Shown here: piece after piece, positions 1-8,348 of the stretch
Layout of the letters: each line of letters begins with the position of its first letter
How positions within the stretch are numbered: the first letter of the stretch is position 1
Assembly: GCF_000024945.1 (NCBI RefSeq)
Contig: NC_013520.1
Location: forward strand, 1,202,501-1,266,500
Reading direction: 5' to 3'
Origin: Veillonella parvula DSM 2008
Lineage (GTDB): Bacteria; Bacillota; Negativicutes; Veillonellales; Veillonellaceae
Length of the DNA: 64,000 nt
Translations under genes and position numbers: made by a program
Notes under the pieces: generated by a model
Told to the model about the DNA's origin: nothing
What the model saw: the letters and a program-made list of their open reading frames with translations, nothing else
Databases searched by the model: none

Positions 1-140
1 CAAATTACCATATATAATTTATTTGATGCCCCTTCTAACTCAACGAGAACAGATTCTAAACTCCAAGGAACAGAAAAAGACTGTTGTTCAATAGCATAGA
101 TAGCTTGAGCATCATCTATTGTAGCCAAACGAATCTCCAT
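1..140 (-). CDS. rimI: Ribosomal-protein-alanine N-acetyltransferase RimI, partial (C-terminus off window)
   Basis: Reading leftward from an ATG at 138-140, the first 46 residues are open to the window edge and begin MEIRLATIDDAQAIYAIEQQ. This is the typical start of a GNAT acetyltransferase of the RimI type, including the early SFSVPWS segment. The ATG overlaps the tsaB stop codon by one base (TAATG), so translation is probably coupled. RimI acetylates the N-terminal alanine of ribosomal protein S18. In Firmicutes it commonly follows tsaB and precedes tsaD, and that context supports the call. The acetyl-CoA binding motif lies outside the window, so the family assignment rests on the N-terminus and on synteny. 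Confidence 0.8.
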   Translation of the reverse strand, partial: MEIRLATIDDAQAIYAIEQQSFSVPWSLESVLVELEGASNKLYMVI

Positions 141-898
141 TATTCGACTCCTGCTGCCTCAGTAACTACAACTGTAGGATTTTGTTTCAACATTTCAGGA
201 TTATTTTTATGGCGTTCTTCCCATAACACTTCTGCTTCTGATCGTCGAATATAATAAGGAACCATATCCATAGGGTCAGAACTCTCTTCAGAGCCTACCA
301 ATCTACGGCCAGCTAGTAATAGAGAACTAGCTTTTGGAATACGTTGCGATATATCTAAAATCGTTAAATTTGTATCACTTTCATCTAGTAGCTTCTCTAT
401 TCGCTTAACGCCATCCCCAAGGAACACTACATATTCTTCAGAGGCTCGGAGTCGATCTAATAAATCATTAGCAGCAATGACAAAAGGCTCCTCTTTGCAG
501 ACCAATTCATTACCATCATATTTGTAGATACCTGCATAGACATGTTTTTTCTGAGCATCGATAACGGTACAAATCGTGCGGTCCGTATAAGCTACATTAC
601 GAGCTAAACTGTCCATGGTCATTACGCCATATAAAGAAATTTGTAAGGCATAAGCCATAGCTTTAGCTGTCCCCATACCAATACGTAAGCCTGTAAAAGA
701 ACCAGGTCCAATGCTAACCATAATACCTTTTAATTCACTTTTTTCAACTTGAGAAGCTCGTAATAGCATATCAATATGAGGTACCAACTGCTCAGAATGA
801 GTCAATCCAGCTTGAATGGTCAATTCCCCAATTAGGCAACTTTCATCTATTAAAGCCACACTCGACACGAGAGAGCTCGTCTCAATCCCCAACCACAT
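140..898 (-). CDS. tsaB: tRNA threonylcarbamoyladenosine biosynthesis protein TsaB
   Basis: This 252-residue ASKHA-fold protein partners with TsaD and TsaE to transfer the threonylcarbamoyl group to A37 of ANN-decoding tRNAs, making t6A. It starts MWLGIETSS, the phosphate-1-like loop of the family. The conserved GPGSFTGLRIG stretch is at residues 64-74. Length is close to that of other TsaB proteins. Its start lies inside the 3' end of tsaE (17-base overlap), and its stop overlaps the rimI start. The order thiL-tsaE-tsaB-rimI is the usual Firmicute arrangement. TsaD is presumably just outside the window. TsaB itself is not catalytic; it is a dimer partner of TsaD. Confidence 0.95.
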   Translation of the reverse strand: MWLGIETSSLVSSVALIDESCLIGELTIQAGLTHSEQLVPHIDMLLRASQVEKSELKGIMVSIGPGSFTGLRIGMGTAKAMAYALQISLYGVMTMDSLARNVAYTDRTICTVIDAQKKHVYAGIYKYDGNELVCKEEPFVIAANDLLDRLRASEEYVVFLGDGVKRIEKLLDESDTNLTILDISQRIPKASSLLLAGRRLVGSEESSDPMDMVPYYIRRSEAEVLWEERHKNNPEMLKQNPTVVVTEAAGVE

Positions 899-1376
899 AT
901 GGGCCTCCTATTTCTACTAAATCACCCGTTGTAAGGTAATCACTAGTTAATGTAATGGAACGACTTGTATCATCAATACGTGTTAAATGAATCCATAGCG
1001 TTTCATCAGGCAATTCATGAACGAATTTATCTGCCCATTCTACAATGGATACGCAGTCTTCTGTATATTCATAAAATCCAATATTTTCCAGTTCACTAAT
1101 ATCTTCCAAGCGATATACGTCAAAATGATATAAATGAGTTCTATTCACATCATAGGTATTCATGATGGCAAAGGTGGGACTTGTAATTTCTTCAGTAACT
1201 CCAAAGCCCTTTGCAATGCCTTGCGACAAATGTGTTTTTCCTGTCCCCAAGTCACCAATGAGTGCTATACAAAGAGGATGCCCATTATGTTTAACCCATT
1301 CGCCTAATAATTGGCCAAATTGTTGTGTGTCTTCTACTGTATGAGTCTTTAAATGAACCTGTACCTTATCCTTCAT
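882..1376 (-). CDS. tsaE: tRNA threonylcarbamoyladenosine biosynthesis ATPase TsaE
   Basis: This 164-residue P-loop ATPase is needed for turnover of the TsaB-TsaD complex in t6A synthesis. Visible motifs are the Walker A GDLGTGKTHL at residues 41-50, SPTF at 66-69, HFDVYRL at 84-90 and VEWAD at 112-116, all characteristic of the TsaE/YjeE family. Its start lies 11 bases inside the 3' end of thiL and its 3' end overlaps tsaB by 17 bases, so the three genes look translationally coupled. Length is typical, with a short extra C-terminal tail. Confidence 0.95.
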   Translation of the reverse strand: MKDKVQVHLKTHTVEDTQQFGQLLGEWVKHNGHPLCIALIGDLGTGKTHLSQGIAKGFGVTEEITSPTFAIMNTYDVNRTHLYHFDVYRLEDISELENIGFYEYTEDCVSIVEWADKFVHELPDETLWIHLTRIDDTSRSITLTSDYLTTGDLVEIGGPYVVGD

Positions 1377-2346
1377 GAAAATGATTATATCCTTTCGCTT
1401 CTATGGTCTTAATCGTTTTATCAAGTGTTACCATTTGAACCCGAGGAGGGCCAGATAAAACTTCCCCAATCAACGTAATGCCTGCTAGCTTTTCCAATTC
1501 CGAAAGTAGTGATTTTGGCGCTGTAAAGACTAACTGAAAGTCTTCTCCACCATACAAAGCATAATCTACTGGATTAGTTTGTAAATGCTTAGCTAATTCG
1601 TAAGTCTCCTCGTGTAAAGGGATTGCTTGCTCTTCAAATACAATGGAAACATTACTAGCTACAGCGATTTCATTCAATTCACTACCTAGTCCATCGCTAA
1701 TGTCATTCATACTATGTATACCAAGCAGTCGCAATTTTTGCCCCAATTCAATCTGTGGTTCAGGACGTTGATGCCCCACTTTGGTCATATCATAGCCTAC
1801 TAAATTATATGATAACGCACCTAAACCTGTAGCTGCATAGCCTACATAGTTTGTAAGACCAACAACGTCTCCTACTTTCGCACCACTTCGCATAACCGCA
1901 GTACCTTTAGGAATCTCTCCGATAATTGTTACGGTCCAAACCATGGGGCCTTCCGTACGTACCGTATCTCCACCCAATATATTGAGTTGATACCGCATAC
2001 ATTGATCTTTAATTCCCCTATAAATTTCATCAAGAATTGCTGTATCAATATGGTCTGATACAGCAAGAGATAATACAATTTGTCTAGGAATGCCACCCAT
2101 AGCCGCAACATCACTCAAATTAGCCGTCATAAGACGATACCCTACATCATAGGGCGTCATATAGTGAAAGCTAAAATGAATACCTTCTACCATTGTGTCA
2201 GTGCTTATCAATTGCTCTGTATTTTGTTCAGTTTTATAAATAGCGCAATCATCACCAATACCGTACACTACGGTATTAGGGTTGTAAATCGTGTTATTTT
2301 GAATTTGACGAATGAAATTAAATTCCCCAACATCTTTTAATTGCAT
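1366..2346 (-). CDS. thiL: Thiamine-monophosphate kinase ThiL
   Basis: ThiL phosphorylates thiamine monophosphate to thiamine pyrophosphate with ATP. The open frame extends 84 bases further upstream, but I place the start at the ATG of MQLKDVGEFNFI. An AGGTGA ribosome binding site sits a few bases before it, and ThiL proteins normally begin this way, giving 326 residues. Diagnostic features are GIGDDCAI near the N-terminus, STDTMVEGIHF, the SDVAAMGG segment, and NDISDGLGSEL in the C-terminal AIR-synthase-like domain. It is the first gene of the t6A cluster. The strong terminator of the preceding gene lies about 55 bases upstream, so the cluster needs its own promoter in that short gap. Confidence 0.94.
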   Translation of the reverse strand: MQLKDVGEFNFIRQIQNNTIYNPNTVVYGIGDDCAIYKTEQNTEQLISTDTMVEGIHFSFHYMTPYDVGYRLMTANLSDVAAMGGIPRQIVLSLAVSDHIDTAILDEIYRGIKDQCMRYQLNILGGDTVRTEGPMVWTVTIIGEIPKGTAVMRSGAKVGDVVGLTNYVGYAATGLGALSYNLVGYDMTKVGHQRPEPQIELGQKLRLLGIHSMNDISDGLGSELNEIAVASNVSIVFEEQAIPLHEETYELAKHLQTNPVDYALYGGEDFQLVFTAPKSLLSELEKLAGITLIGEVLSGPPRVQMVTLDKTIKTIEAKGYNHFHEG

Positions 2347-2399
2347 CTGATCACCTAATTTCCGATTATTACTTATTGTATTGTAACATATATAAAAGA

Positions 2400-2441
2400 C
2401 AACAAAAATAGCAGATAGTTGATATATCAACTATCTGCTAT
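2400..2441 (-). terminator. Rho-independent terminator of the GerMN lipoprotein gene
   Basis: A 16-bp perfect inverted repeat (ATAGCAGATAGTTGAT and its complement, with a two-base centre) occupies 2408-2441. On the minus strand it is followed by a T-rich run (TTTTTGTTGTCTTTT). It lies 18 bases beyond the stop of the lipoprotein gene and separates it from thiL. Confidence 0.88.
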
Positions 2442-2458
2442 AAATGTCCTTAAAAGAA

Positions 2459-3019
2459 TTATTTTTTAATTAGATTCGTCATTCTCTTAACAGGTTCTTT
2501 AGTATCAAAGGAACCTACAGTTGGCACCTTTTTACCATTATTGACGAATAGAACACCATTAATATTATCAAAGGATGTCAATGTATTTACAATAGCAGCC
2601 ATTTGTAACTTAACAGTTAAGTCTCCGCCATTACCCTTTACGAATGCATCATTTACTTCAACAGAAGCAATACCATCTTTTACAGTAACAGATGTAATTT
2701 CAATATCCTTAGAGAAGACTGGATATTTTTGTGCTCTATCAGCATTTAACATTGCTAAAAGAGCTGCTTTAGGCGTAACTTTATTCGCCTCTATCTCAAC
2801 GGTAGTTTGTTTTACCCCAGAACCATCCTCCGTAGGAACAAAGAAGGCCATCTTAACCTTTTCTTGAGATACTTTACTTGTTTCTGCATCCTTATTGACT
2901 TTCGTCTCTTGCGTAGGTTCACTTTTACCTGTTGTAGGAGCTTGTTCATGTGTACAACCCACTACAAATGCCAGCATACCTACACAGAGAATCGATAGAA
3001 CTTGTTTACGTAATTTCAT
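2459..3019 (-). CDS. GerMN-domain lipoprotein
   Basis: This is a 186-residue predicted lipoprotein. A basic N-terminus and hydrophobic stretch end in the lipobox FVVGC, with the lipidated cysteine at residue 22. A Lys/Glu/Thr-rich linker follows, then from about residue 55 a domain resembling the GerMN (Spo immunoglobulin-like) fold, with VKMAFFVPT and AALLAMLNADR. In sporulating Firmicutes GerM helps assemble the SpoIIQ-SpoIIIA complex, and related domains occur in envelope lipoproteins of non-sporulators. The gene follows the amidase gene after three bases, so the two are probably co-expressed and may act together on peptidoglycan. That joint function is inferred from adjacency only. Confidence 0.82.
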   Translation of the reverse strand: MKLRKQVLSILCVGMLAFVVGCTHEQAPTTGKSEPTQETKVNKDAETSKVSQEKVKMAFFVPTEDGSGVKQTTVEIEANKVTPKAALLAMLNADRAQKYPVFSKDIEITSVTVKDGIASVEVNDAFVKGNGGDLTVKLQMAAIVNTLTSFDNINGVLFVNNGKKVPTVGSFDTKEPVKRMTNLIKK

Positions 3020-3022
3020 CGA

Positions 3023-4129
3023 TTAACCTCCAAAGTAATTAGCAATACCATTTGCAATGCGGTTAGCAAAGTCTTCTTGAGTTTGAGGAGATTGTAGCAC
3101 ACGTTCCTCATTAGGGTTAGAGATAAAACCAAGCTCTACAAGAATTGCAGGCATATTAGAATGTCTCAACACGTATAAGTTACCCTCTTGAATGCCACGA
3201 TCACCATTGAAACCAGGTGTGTTAGCAATTTGAGATTGTACCTTTTGTGCTAATCGAGCATCGTTACCGGTTTTGCTATAGTAATATGTTGCAATACCAC
3301 CAACGCTAGGATTATTAAATGCGTTGATATGAACGCTTACAAGCGCATCAGAATTACTACGGTTAGCCACGTTAACACGAGCCCCCAATTCATCAACACC
3401 GCTTGCATTAGGGCCATATACATCTACATCGGTAGTACGAGTCATAAACACTTTAGCACCACGATTTTCTAGAGATTTTTTCAAATACATAGAGATCGGT
3501 AGTGTAATGTTTTTCTCTTGTACACCGTGAGGTCCAATAGCACCAGAATCACTACCACCATGTCCTGGGTCAATAGTAATTGTTTTGCCAGATAAACCGC
3601 CACTAGTAGAGTATTTACCAGATTCTGTAGGTACATTTTTTGCTGGATGCGCAGATTGAGATGGCTTTTTACCATAGTAAGCAGGCTTAGCTACAGCACC
3701 TTTTTTCTGAACATCAACAACGATACGATACGGTTTCTTATTAACCGTATCTTTTTTCAAGGAAAAAACCTTTACATCACTAGTATCAATAGATGAAGGT
3801 GTCTTGATTGTTACTTTAACGTCTCTGCCATCTTGTGAAAGTTTAGCAGAGCTAGCAATAGCTGAGTCCATAGAAATGTTCTCTTTAGCCGTCTTTAGCT
3901 TTGTATTCTTTAAAGTAACAGTCGTAGTTTTCCCATCTTTGCTAATTGATGCAGATGCCTTTATAGGTGCCGATAAGTCCATAACAATACGAACATATGG
4001 TACAGGTGCATCTGTTCTAGTCACCCATCGAGCATCTTCTAAATTAGCTGCCTTTGCTTGAGTCAATAATAAAGGTATCGCCATCAAGACTGCAAGGCAC
4101 ATTAAAAATAGTTTACGCAATACATTCAC
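3023..4129 (-). CDS. N-acetylmuramoyl-L-alanine amidase with AMIN domain (AmiC-like)
   Basis: This 368-residue secreted, zinc-dependent amidase would cleave the bond between N-acetylmuramic acid and L-alanine in peptidoglycan. It has a signal peptide ending near AKA (residues 25-27), an AMIN domain at about 30-140 that targets the protein to the cell wall or septum, a linker, and an Amidase_3 catalytic domain from about 182 to the end. Likely zinc and catalytic residues are His190 (in IDPGHGG), Glu205 (QEKN), His267 (SVHIN) and Glu332 (VELGF). The AMIN plus Amidase_3 arrangement is the one used for daughter-cell separation in diderm bacteria. It is transcribed just ahead of the GerMN lipoprotein. 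The 235-base region upstream probably holds its promoter, but no clear -35/-10 pair stands out. Confidence 0.92.
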   Translation of the reverse strand: MNVLRKLFLMCLAVLMAIPLLLTQAKAANLEDARWVTRTDAPVPYVRIVMDLSAPIKASASISKDGKTTTVTLKNTKLKTAKENISMDSAIASSAKLSQDGRDVKVTIKTPSSIDTSDVKVFSLKKDTVNKKPYRIVVDVQKKGAVAKPAYYGKKPSQSAHPAKNVPTESGKYSTSGGLSGKTITIDPGHGGSDSGAIGPHGVQEKNITLPISMYLKKSLENRGAKVFMTRTTDVDVYGPNASGVDELGARVNVANRSNSDALVSVHINAFNNPSVGGIATYYYSKTGNDARLAQKVQSQIANTPGFNGDRGIQEGNLYVLRHSNMPAILVELGFISNPNEERVLQSPQTQEDFANRIANGIANYFGG

Positions 4130-4364
4130 TCCAATCTAACTGACATACATAGTGTCCAAACCATAGAGATGAGTCGATGATATTTTTATCTATCAAAATC
4201 TCATCGTTCCAATCTATCCATAAACTAATGTTAGATTATAAATAGATTATTTCATACAAACATGAAGATTAGTATGCCGATTACACATATTACTATATAA
4301 AGACCTTATACAGAATACACAAAAAACAGTTTCATAAATTTATTTTTTGTATAAGTAATCAAAA

Positions 4365-5309
4365 CTATCGTTCAGTTGTAATTTGCCATTCATTCCCATC
4401 CGTACTAATATGAATACGCCCCATCGTATCTGTACGGTAAATAGCAATATTATTTTCCTGTAAACGACGTAATGTCACATCGTGAGGATGACCATACTTA
4501 TTATACATGCCATTTGAAATTAATGCACTTTCAGGCTTAATAGATTTCAAAAAATCTTCAGAGCTACTTGTACGAGAACCGTGATGACCTACCTTAAGAA
4601 TACGAGAAAACAATCTAGAATTCTGCTCTTTTATAAGTTTTTTCTCTTCTTGTAATTCAGCATCACCCGTAAAGAGCATAGAAAATTTACCGAAGATTAA
4701 TTTACCTACAATAGAATTATTATTAAGATCTGTCTCTCCTTTTTTATCAGTCAAAGGTTCAACCCAAGGAGCATATACTACAAAGACAGCACCATGTCCA
4801 AAATCAACTACATCTCCACTTCTCAAAGTAGTTCGTTGAATTTTATTTTTCTCAATCCATTTTTCATAGGTTTTGTACATATTATTATCAACAGCAATAC
4901 CATCATCATATACATGTTCAATAGGCATAGCCTTTACAATAGCATAAAAACCACCCATATGATCAGCATGAGGATGCGTGATAATAATATTTTTTAACTT
5001 CGTTACACCCATAGCTTTAAGTTGGGCCACAATATTTTCACGATGTTCTATATCACCAGTATCAATCATGCTATACTCATCGCCTACCTTAAGCAATATA
5101 GCATCCCCCTGACCAATATCTAGCATATATACATCTAGCTTGCCTTCAGGAGTAGTCGTCTTAGTATCGATAGAGTAAGCCCCATTAGCATTAGTGGTTA
5201 CCTGATTTGCTGCATTTGCTACATCCTTATTTGTGCATCCTGCAATGGCGAAGATAGGAATACATAATACTAGCAAGAAAGCTATAAATCGTTGTATTCT
5301 ATTTGTCAT
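4365..5309 (-). CDS. ComEC/Rec2-related metallo-beta-lactamase-fold lipoprotein
   Basis: This 314-residue exported hydrolase has a signal peptide with lipobox AIAGC (cysteine 25). A metallo-beta-lactamase domain follows, beginning LDVYMLDIGQGDAILL at about residue 58, with the metal-binding motif HPHADH at 112-117, then LFTGD and the GHHGS signature later on. This domain resembles the soluble C-terminal domain of ComEC, but the competence membrane domain of ComEC is absent. The substrate is unknown; a phosphodiester or nucleic acid outside the cytoplasmic membrane is plausible by family. The start overlaps the nnr stop by four bases (ATGA), so it is in an acpS-nnr operon. Confidence 0.87.
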   Translation of the reverse strand: MTNRIQRFIAFLLVLCIPIFAIAGCTNKDVANAANQVTTNANGAYSIDTKTTTPEGKLDVYMLDIGQGDAILLKVGDEYSMIDTGDIEHRENIVAQLKAMGVTKLKNIIITHPHADHMGGFYAIVKAMPIEHVYDDGIAVDNNMYKTYEKWIEKNKIQRTTLRSGDVVDFGHGAVFVVYAPWVEPLTDKKGETDLNNNSIVGKLIFGKFSMLFTGDAELQEEKKLIKEQNSRLFSRILKVGHHGSRTSSSEDFLKSIKPESALISNGMYNKYGHPHDVTLRRLQENNIAIYRTDTMGRIHISTDGNEWQITTER

Positions 5310-6883
5310 TCATAATCTCCCAACAATTCACTAATAACACAACCTAAAGAAGTACTGACATCACTCGGAGTATAACCCCAACTCTTTGTTTCATTCAGAA
5401 TATCTGCACTACGACTATGTACATATACACCGAGAACAGCACTATCTTGTAGTGAATAACCCTGACTTATAAAACCAGCAATTACACCAGTCAGCACATC
5501 TCCCATACCGCCAGTACCCATGCCCGCATTACCGATAGTATTTACATACACTGTTCCATCAGGTAATGCCACAATTGAAGGAATTCCTTTTAGTACAAGA
5601 ATAACTTGATGAGCCTTAGCAAATTCTCTAGCCAACGTGATATAATGACGCTCAATCCATTTAATAGGTAAATCAATAAGTCTACTAAATTCACCTAAAT
5701 GCGGTGTCATGACACAATATGGCAGTTCTCTTTCCACTGTATATGCAGACTCAATATCACCATCTCGCAAAGCATCTTTATTAACACAACCAACATGTCC
5801 CAATGCATACAAAGCATCAGCATCTAGTACTAATGCTCCTTCGTAAGCATCTAAAATATGATCCACTAAATCACAGATTTCACGGGTGCGACCTAAACCA
5901 GGTCCCATAGCAACAACTTGGCGACAATCAAAAAGTTCTTTATTAGTCTCTGTGGAACTAACCATCACCTCAGGTATGACACGGCTTTGTACAATCTGTT
6001 TAATTATTTTGGGTACAGCTAATGTTACTTTACCAGCACCACTATGAACTGCCGCTTCAGCAGCCAAAATAGGGGCTCCTATCATATCATTTGAACCACC
6101 AATAATTAAAGTGTTTCCATTGACGCCTTTATGCGCCATTGGGATACGATAGTTGATAATTTTTTCGGCTAAATCAGAATCAATGGTTAAAGTTCTAACA
6201 TGTTCACCCAGTACATGCTGCCAAGGAGCCCCCAATGGAGCAACCACTGAGGTTCCTCCTATAGCCTTTCCGGGATATAATAACAAACCTTGTTTGATTG
6301 CCCCAAAAGTAACAGTATAATCATAGGTCAGTGTGCCTTCTGCTACTTGACCAGTAGTAGCATCCAAACCTGCAGGTACATCAATAGCCCACAAATCAAA
6401 ATTATACTGACTACGCATAGTATCAATATCGTTCAATATATCGATAGTCACCTCTCTTAACCTTCCAGTAAAGCCCGTTCCCATGATGCCTTCCACAGCA
6501 ATGGCTACGTTGGACCAATCATTGAATTCATCATACATATCGATGCTACAGCCCATAGCTTTGCAGCGCTCAATTTGCAGTGCAAAAAGATCACTACACT
6601 TGTTTATATCTCCTACTAGTACAATTTGTGCTGGTACGCCTTGCTCCATCAAATGGCGAGCCGCTACAAAGCCATCTGCCCCATTATTACCCGTACCACA
6701 TATGAATAAAACAAAACTATTTATGGAACGGCCATTATTCAGGGAAAATAAATCGTACTCTCCCCATAAGGCATCTACGATACCACGTCCAGCATTTTCC
6801 ATGAGGATTTCTAAAGAGATTCCTAATTGCTTAGGAACCTCTCGATCTATAAATCGAGCATCTTCTGTAGTTAAAATATTCAT
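5306..6883 (-). CDS. nnr: Bifunctional NAD(P)H-hydrate epimerase / ADP-dependent dehydratase
   Basis: This 525-residue fusion repairs damaged nicotinamide cofactors. The N-terminal YjeF_N epimerase domain (about residues 1-215) interconverts R and S hydrates and carries FICGTGNNGADGF. The C-terminal dehydratase domain (about 230-520) uses ADP to regenerate NAD(P)H and carries GGSNDMIGA, VMTPHLGEF and the phosphate-loop GNAGMGTGGMGDVL. I start at MNILTTED because AAGGAG lies six bases before it; a TTG five codons upstream has no better signal. It starts one base after the acpS stop, and its stop overlaps the next gene. Confidence 0.95.
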   Translation of the reverse strand: MNILTTEDARFIDREVPKQLGISLEILMENAGRGIVDALWGEYDLFSLNNGRSINSFVLFICGTGNNGADGFVAARHLMEQGVPAQIVLVGDINKCSDLFALQIERCKAMGCSIDMYDEFNDWSNVAIAVEGIMGTGFTGRLREVTIDILNDIDTMRSQYNFDLWAIDVPAGLDATTGQVAEGTLTYDYTVTFGAIKQGLLLYPGKAIGGTSVVAPLGAPWQHVLGEHVRTLTIDSDLAEKIINYRIPMAHKGVNGNTLIIGGSNDMIGAPILAAEAAVHSGAGKVTLAVPKIIKQIVQSRVIPEVMVSSTETNKELFDCRQVVAMGPGLGRTREICDLVDHILDAYEGALVLDADALYALGHVGCVNKDALRDGDIESAYTVERELPYCVMTPHLGEFSRLIDLPIKWIERHYITLAREFAKAHQVILVLKGIPSIVALPDGTVYVNTIGNAGMGTGGMGDVLTGVIAGFISQGYSLQDSAVLGVYVHSRSADILNETKSWGYTPSDVSTSLGCVISELLGDYE

Positions 6884-6884
6884 C

Positions 6885-7256
6885 TTATGCTCCTTCAAGT
6901 ATAACTGTACTCATTGCATAATCCTTGCAATGACTAATCGATACATGAATATCAGTATAACCTGATGTTTCGTAAATATCTTTGAAAGTATCTTGTAAAC
7001 GAATTAAGGGTGCGCCCCATTCATCATGATAAATCTCTATATCTTGCCATGATCCATGCCTCATCCCTGTGCCTAAAGCTTTAATAAAAGCCTCTTTTGC
7101 AGCATATATACCTGCAAAGGATTCGTAGCATCCTTTATTCCGACTTTTACAATATTCAATCTCATGAATCGTATAAACGCGCGCTTTAAATGAACTTGAT
7201 TTCTCTATAGCTTGACGTATACGGTCAATCTCTATAATATCATTCCCTAATTTCAT
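6885..7256 (-). CDS. acpS: Holo-[acyl-carrier-protein] synthase AcpS
   Basis: This 123-residue phosphopantetheinyl transferase activates acyl carrier protein with coenzyme A. The family magnesium-binding residues are visible as Asp6 in NDIIEIDRI and Glu55 in AAKEAFIKALGTG. Length is normal for the short AcpS type, a homotrimer. It is the first gene of a three-gene unit with nnr and the MBL-fold lipoprotein. acpS next to nnr is a frequent bacterial pairing. Confidence 0.94.
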   Translation of the reverse strand: MKLGNDIIEIDRIRQAIEKSSSFKARVYTIHEIEYCKSRNKGCYESFAGIYAAKEAFIKALGTGMRHGSWQDIEIYHDEWGAPLIRLQDTFKDIYETSGYTDIHVSISHCKDYAMSTVILEGA

Positions 7257-7324
7257 AATAGCTCCTAAAATACCCTAATACTATTATTATACACTCATAA
7301 AGGGGATTAAAACATAAGTAATAT

Positions 7325-8116
7325 CTAGACATTTACCGAAAATGGTAGGCTAGACAAACTATAAATTTCAACTTTACCTTTGCGATTGACCGCCATATAC
7401 ATTTGACCATTTCTACAATCCATGTCTTCTACTTCCATTCCAGAAGCATAAGGGCTAATATTTTTAACAACCCCCTCTTCATCGACGTATACAAAGGTTG
7501 TCAACGTTGTAAATAAAGTATTTCCATTAGTTGCGTAAGCACCGTTATTATTTAAGTTTGTATGATTGGCATCAATTTTATAAGAACGAATACGATTAAA
7601 ATTAGAGTCGTAATAATTAATTGTCCGTTCAGAGTTTGTTAAAGGCACAATTGATACATATTCATTGCGTACTTTATCATATGCAAGATTAAAAACTTTC
7701 TCTTTTAGTTTAATCGGTGCTTCAACAATCATGCTATCCGCTTCAATAGGAGTAAGGTTATATCCGTCTACAACAGCATTTGTTGTATAGTAACGATTAT
7801 TGACGGAATTATAAGTTAAGGTATTCATATGACCTAATAAACTTTTATAACTATACTCATATTTTGCAACAACAGTAAAAGTTTTTGGATTAATTTCATA
7901 AATAATTTGCTTCGTATTATCTGAATTAATACAAGCTAAAGCAAAAACGTCTTTTTTGGAATTATAACAAAATCCTTGGCACTGATTTACAGATCCATCT
8001 AATGGTATTTCTGCCAATCGAGATAATGGCAATGGCATCTGTACAGCGCTAACCTGTTGAGTAAGTTTAGGAATATCGAAGATATTTGTAATATAATCAA
8101 TTACACCTTGATCCAT
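7325..8116 (-). CDS. Hypothetical protein, beta-propeller-like repeats
   Basis: I do not recognise this 263-residue protein. It has no signal peptide or membrane segment. After about 40 residues it shows repeated beta-rich units of roughly 40-50 residues. Each has a pattern of alternating hydrophobics followed by short N/D/G turns (QGFCYNSKKDVFALAC, MNTLTYNSVNNRYYTT, VFNLAYDKVRNEYVSI, MDCRNGQMYMAVNRKG), suggesting a partial propeller. A GAGGTGA ribosome binding site precedes the ATG and a TATAAT lies about 30 bases upstream, so it is probably expressed alone. It sits immediately beyond the 3' end of tRNA-Leu, a classic insertion point for mobile DNA. Similar repeats occur in phage tail or adhesin proteins, so a phage remnant is possible but unproven. 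Confidence 0.7.
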   Translation of the reverse strand: MDQGVIDYITNIFDIPKLTQQVSAVQMPLPLSRLAEIPLDGSVNQCQGFCYNSKKDVFALACINSDNTKQIIYEINPKTFTVVAKYEYSYKSLLGHMNTLTYNSVNNRYYTTNAVVDGYNLTPIEADSMIVEAPIKLKEKVFNLAYDKVRNEYVSIVPLTNSERTINYYDSNFNRIRSYKIDANHTNLNNNGAYATNGNTLFTTLTTFVYVDEEGVVKNISPYASGMEVEDMDCRNGQMYMAVNRKGKVEIYSLSSLPFSVNV

Positions 8117-8168
8117 ACTGTCACCTCATGAAATTAATAATGTATATTATAGTATATAAATTCATAAA

Positions 8169-8207
8169 TATAAAAATAGGCGGTAAGACAAAAGTCTTAC
8201 CGCCTAA
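8169..8207 (-). terminator. Terminator of tRNA-Leu
   Basis: An 11-bp stem (GGCGGTAAGAC with loop AAAA) lies at 8179-8205. On the minus strand it is followed by TATTTTTATA. It sits just beyond the tRNA 3' end. Confidence 0.9.
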
Positions 8208-8210
8208 TGT

Positions 8211-8294
8211 TGGTGCCGGAGGTGGGACTTGAACCCACACGGTGTTACCCGCTTGATTTTGAGTCAAGTGCGTCTGCCATTCCGCCACTCCGGC
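8211..8294 (-). tRNA. tRNA-Leu (anticodon CAA)
   Basis: On the minus strand an 84-base class II tRNA can be folded. The acceptor stem GCCGGAG pairs with CTCCGGC. The anticodon arm is CTTGA-CTCAAAA-TCAAG with anticodon CAA (leucine, UUG codons). A long variable arm follows, then the T-loop GGTTCAAGTCC. The CCA end is encoded in the DNA (8211-8213). Confidence 0.97.
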
Positions 8295-8311
8295 GTATCG
8301 GAACATTTGTT

Positions 8312-8340
8312 ATTATACAGACATCCCTAAGCAATGTCAA
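8312..8340 (-). promoter_or_regulatory. Consensus promoter of tRNA-Leu
   Basis: On the minus strand a perfect -35 TTGACA (8335-8340) and perfect -10 TATAAT (8312-8317) are separated by exactly 17 bases. The -10 ends 17 bases before the tRNA 5' end. It lies directly after the surE stop. Confidence 0.92.
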
Positions 8341-8348
8341 CATATTTT

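Noticed and set aside
4130-4364. Regulatory RNA in the gap upstream of the amidase gene
   Set aside because: A GATGAG/CTCATC inverted repeat is present but it is short, widely spaced and matches no RNA family I recognise.
4365-5309. True competence protein ComEC
   Set aside because: Only the metallo-beta-lactamase domain is present, with a lipoprotein signal; the OB and competence membrane domains are absent.
6483-6965. Plus-strand open frame of 160 codons opposite nnr and acpS
   Set aside because: Antisense to two well-supported genes, with no family resemblance and no start signal.
8121-8306. Short open frames on both strands across the tRNA-Leu gene
   Set aside because: Their sequence is simply translated tRNA (GVAEWQTH-type and VGLEPTR-type peptides), a well-known annotation artefact.
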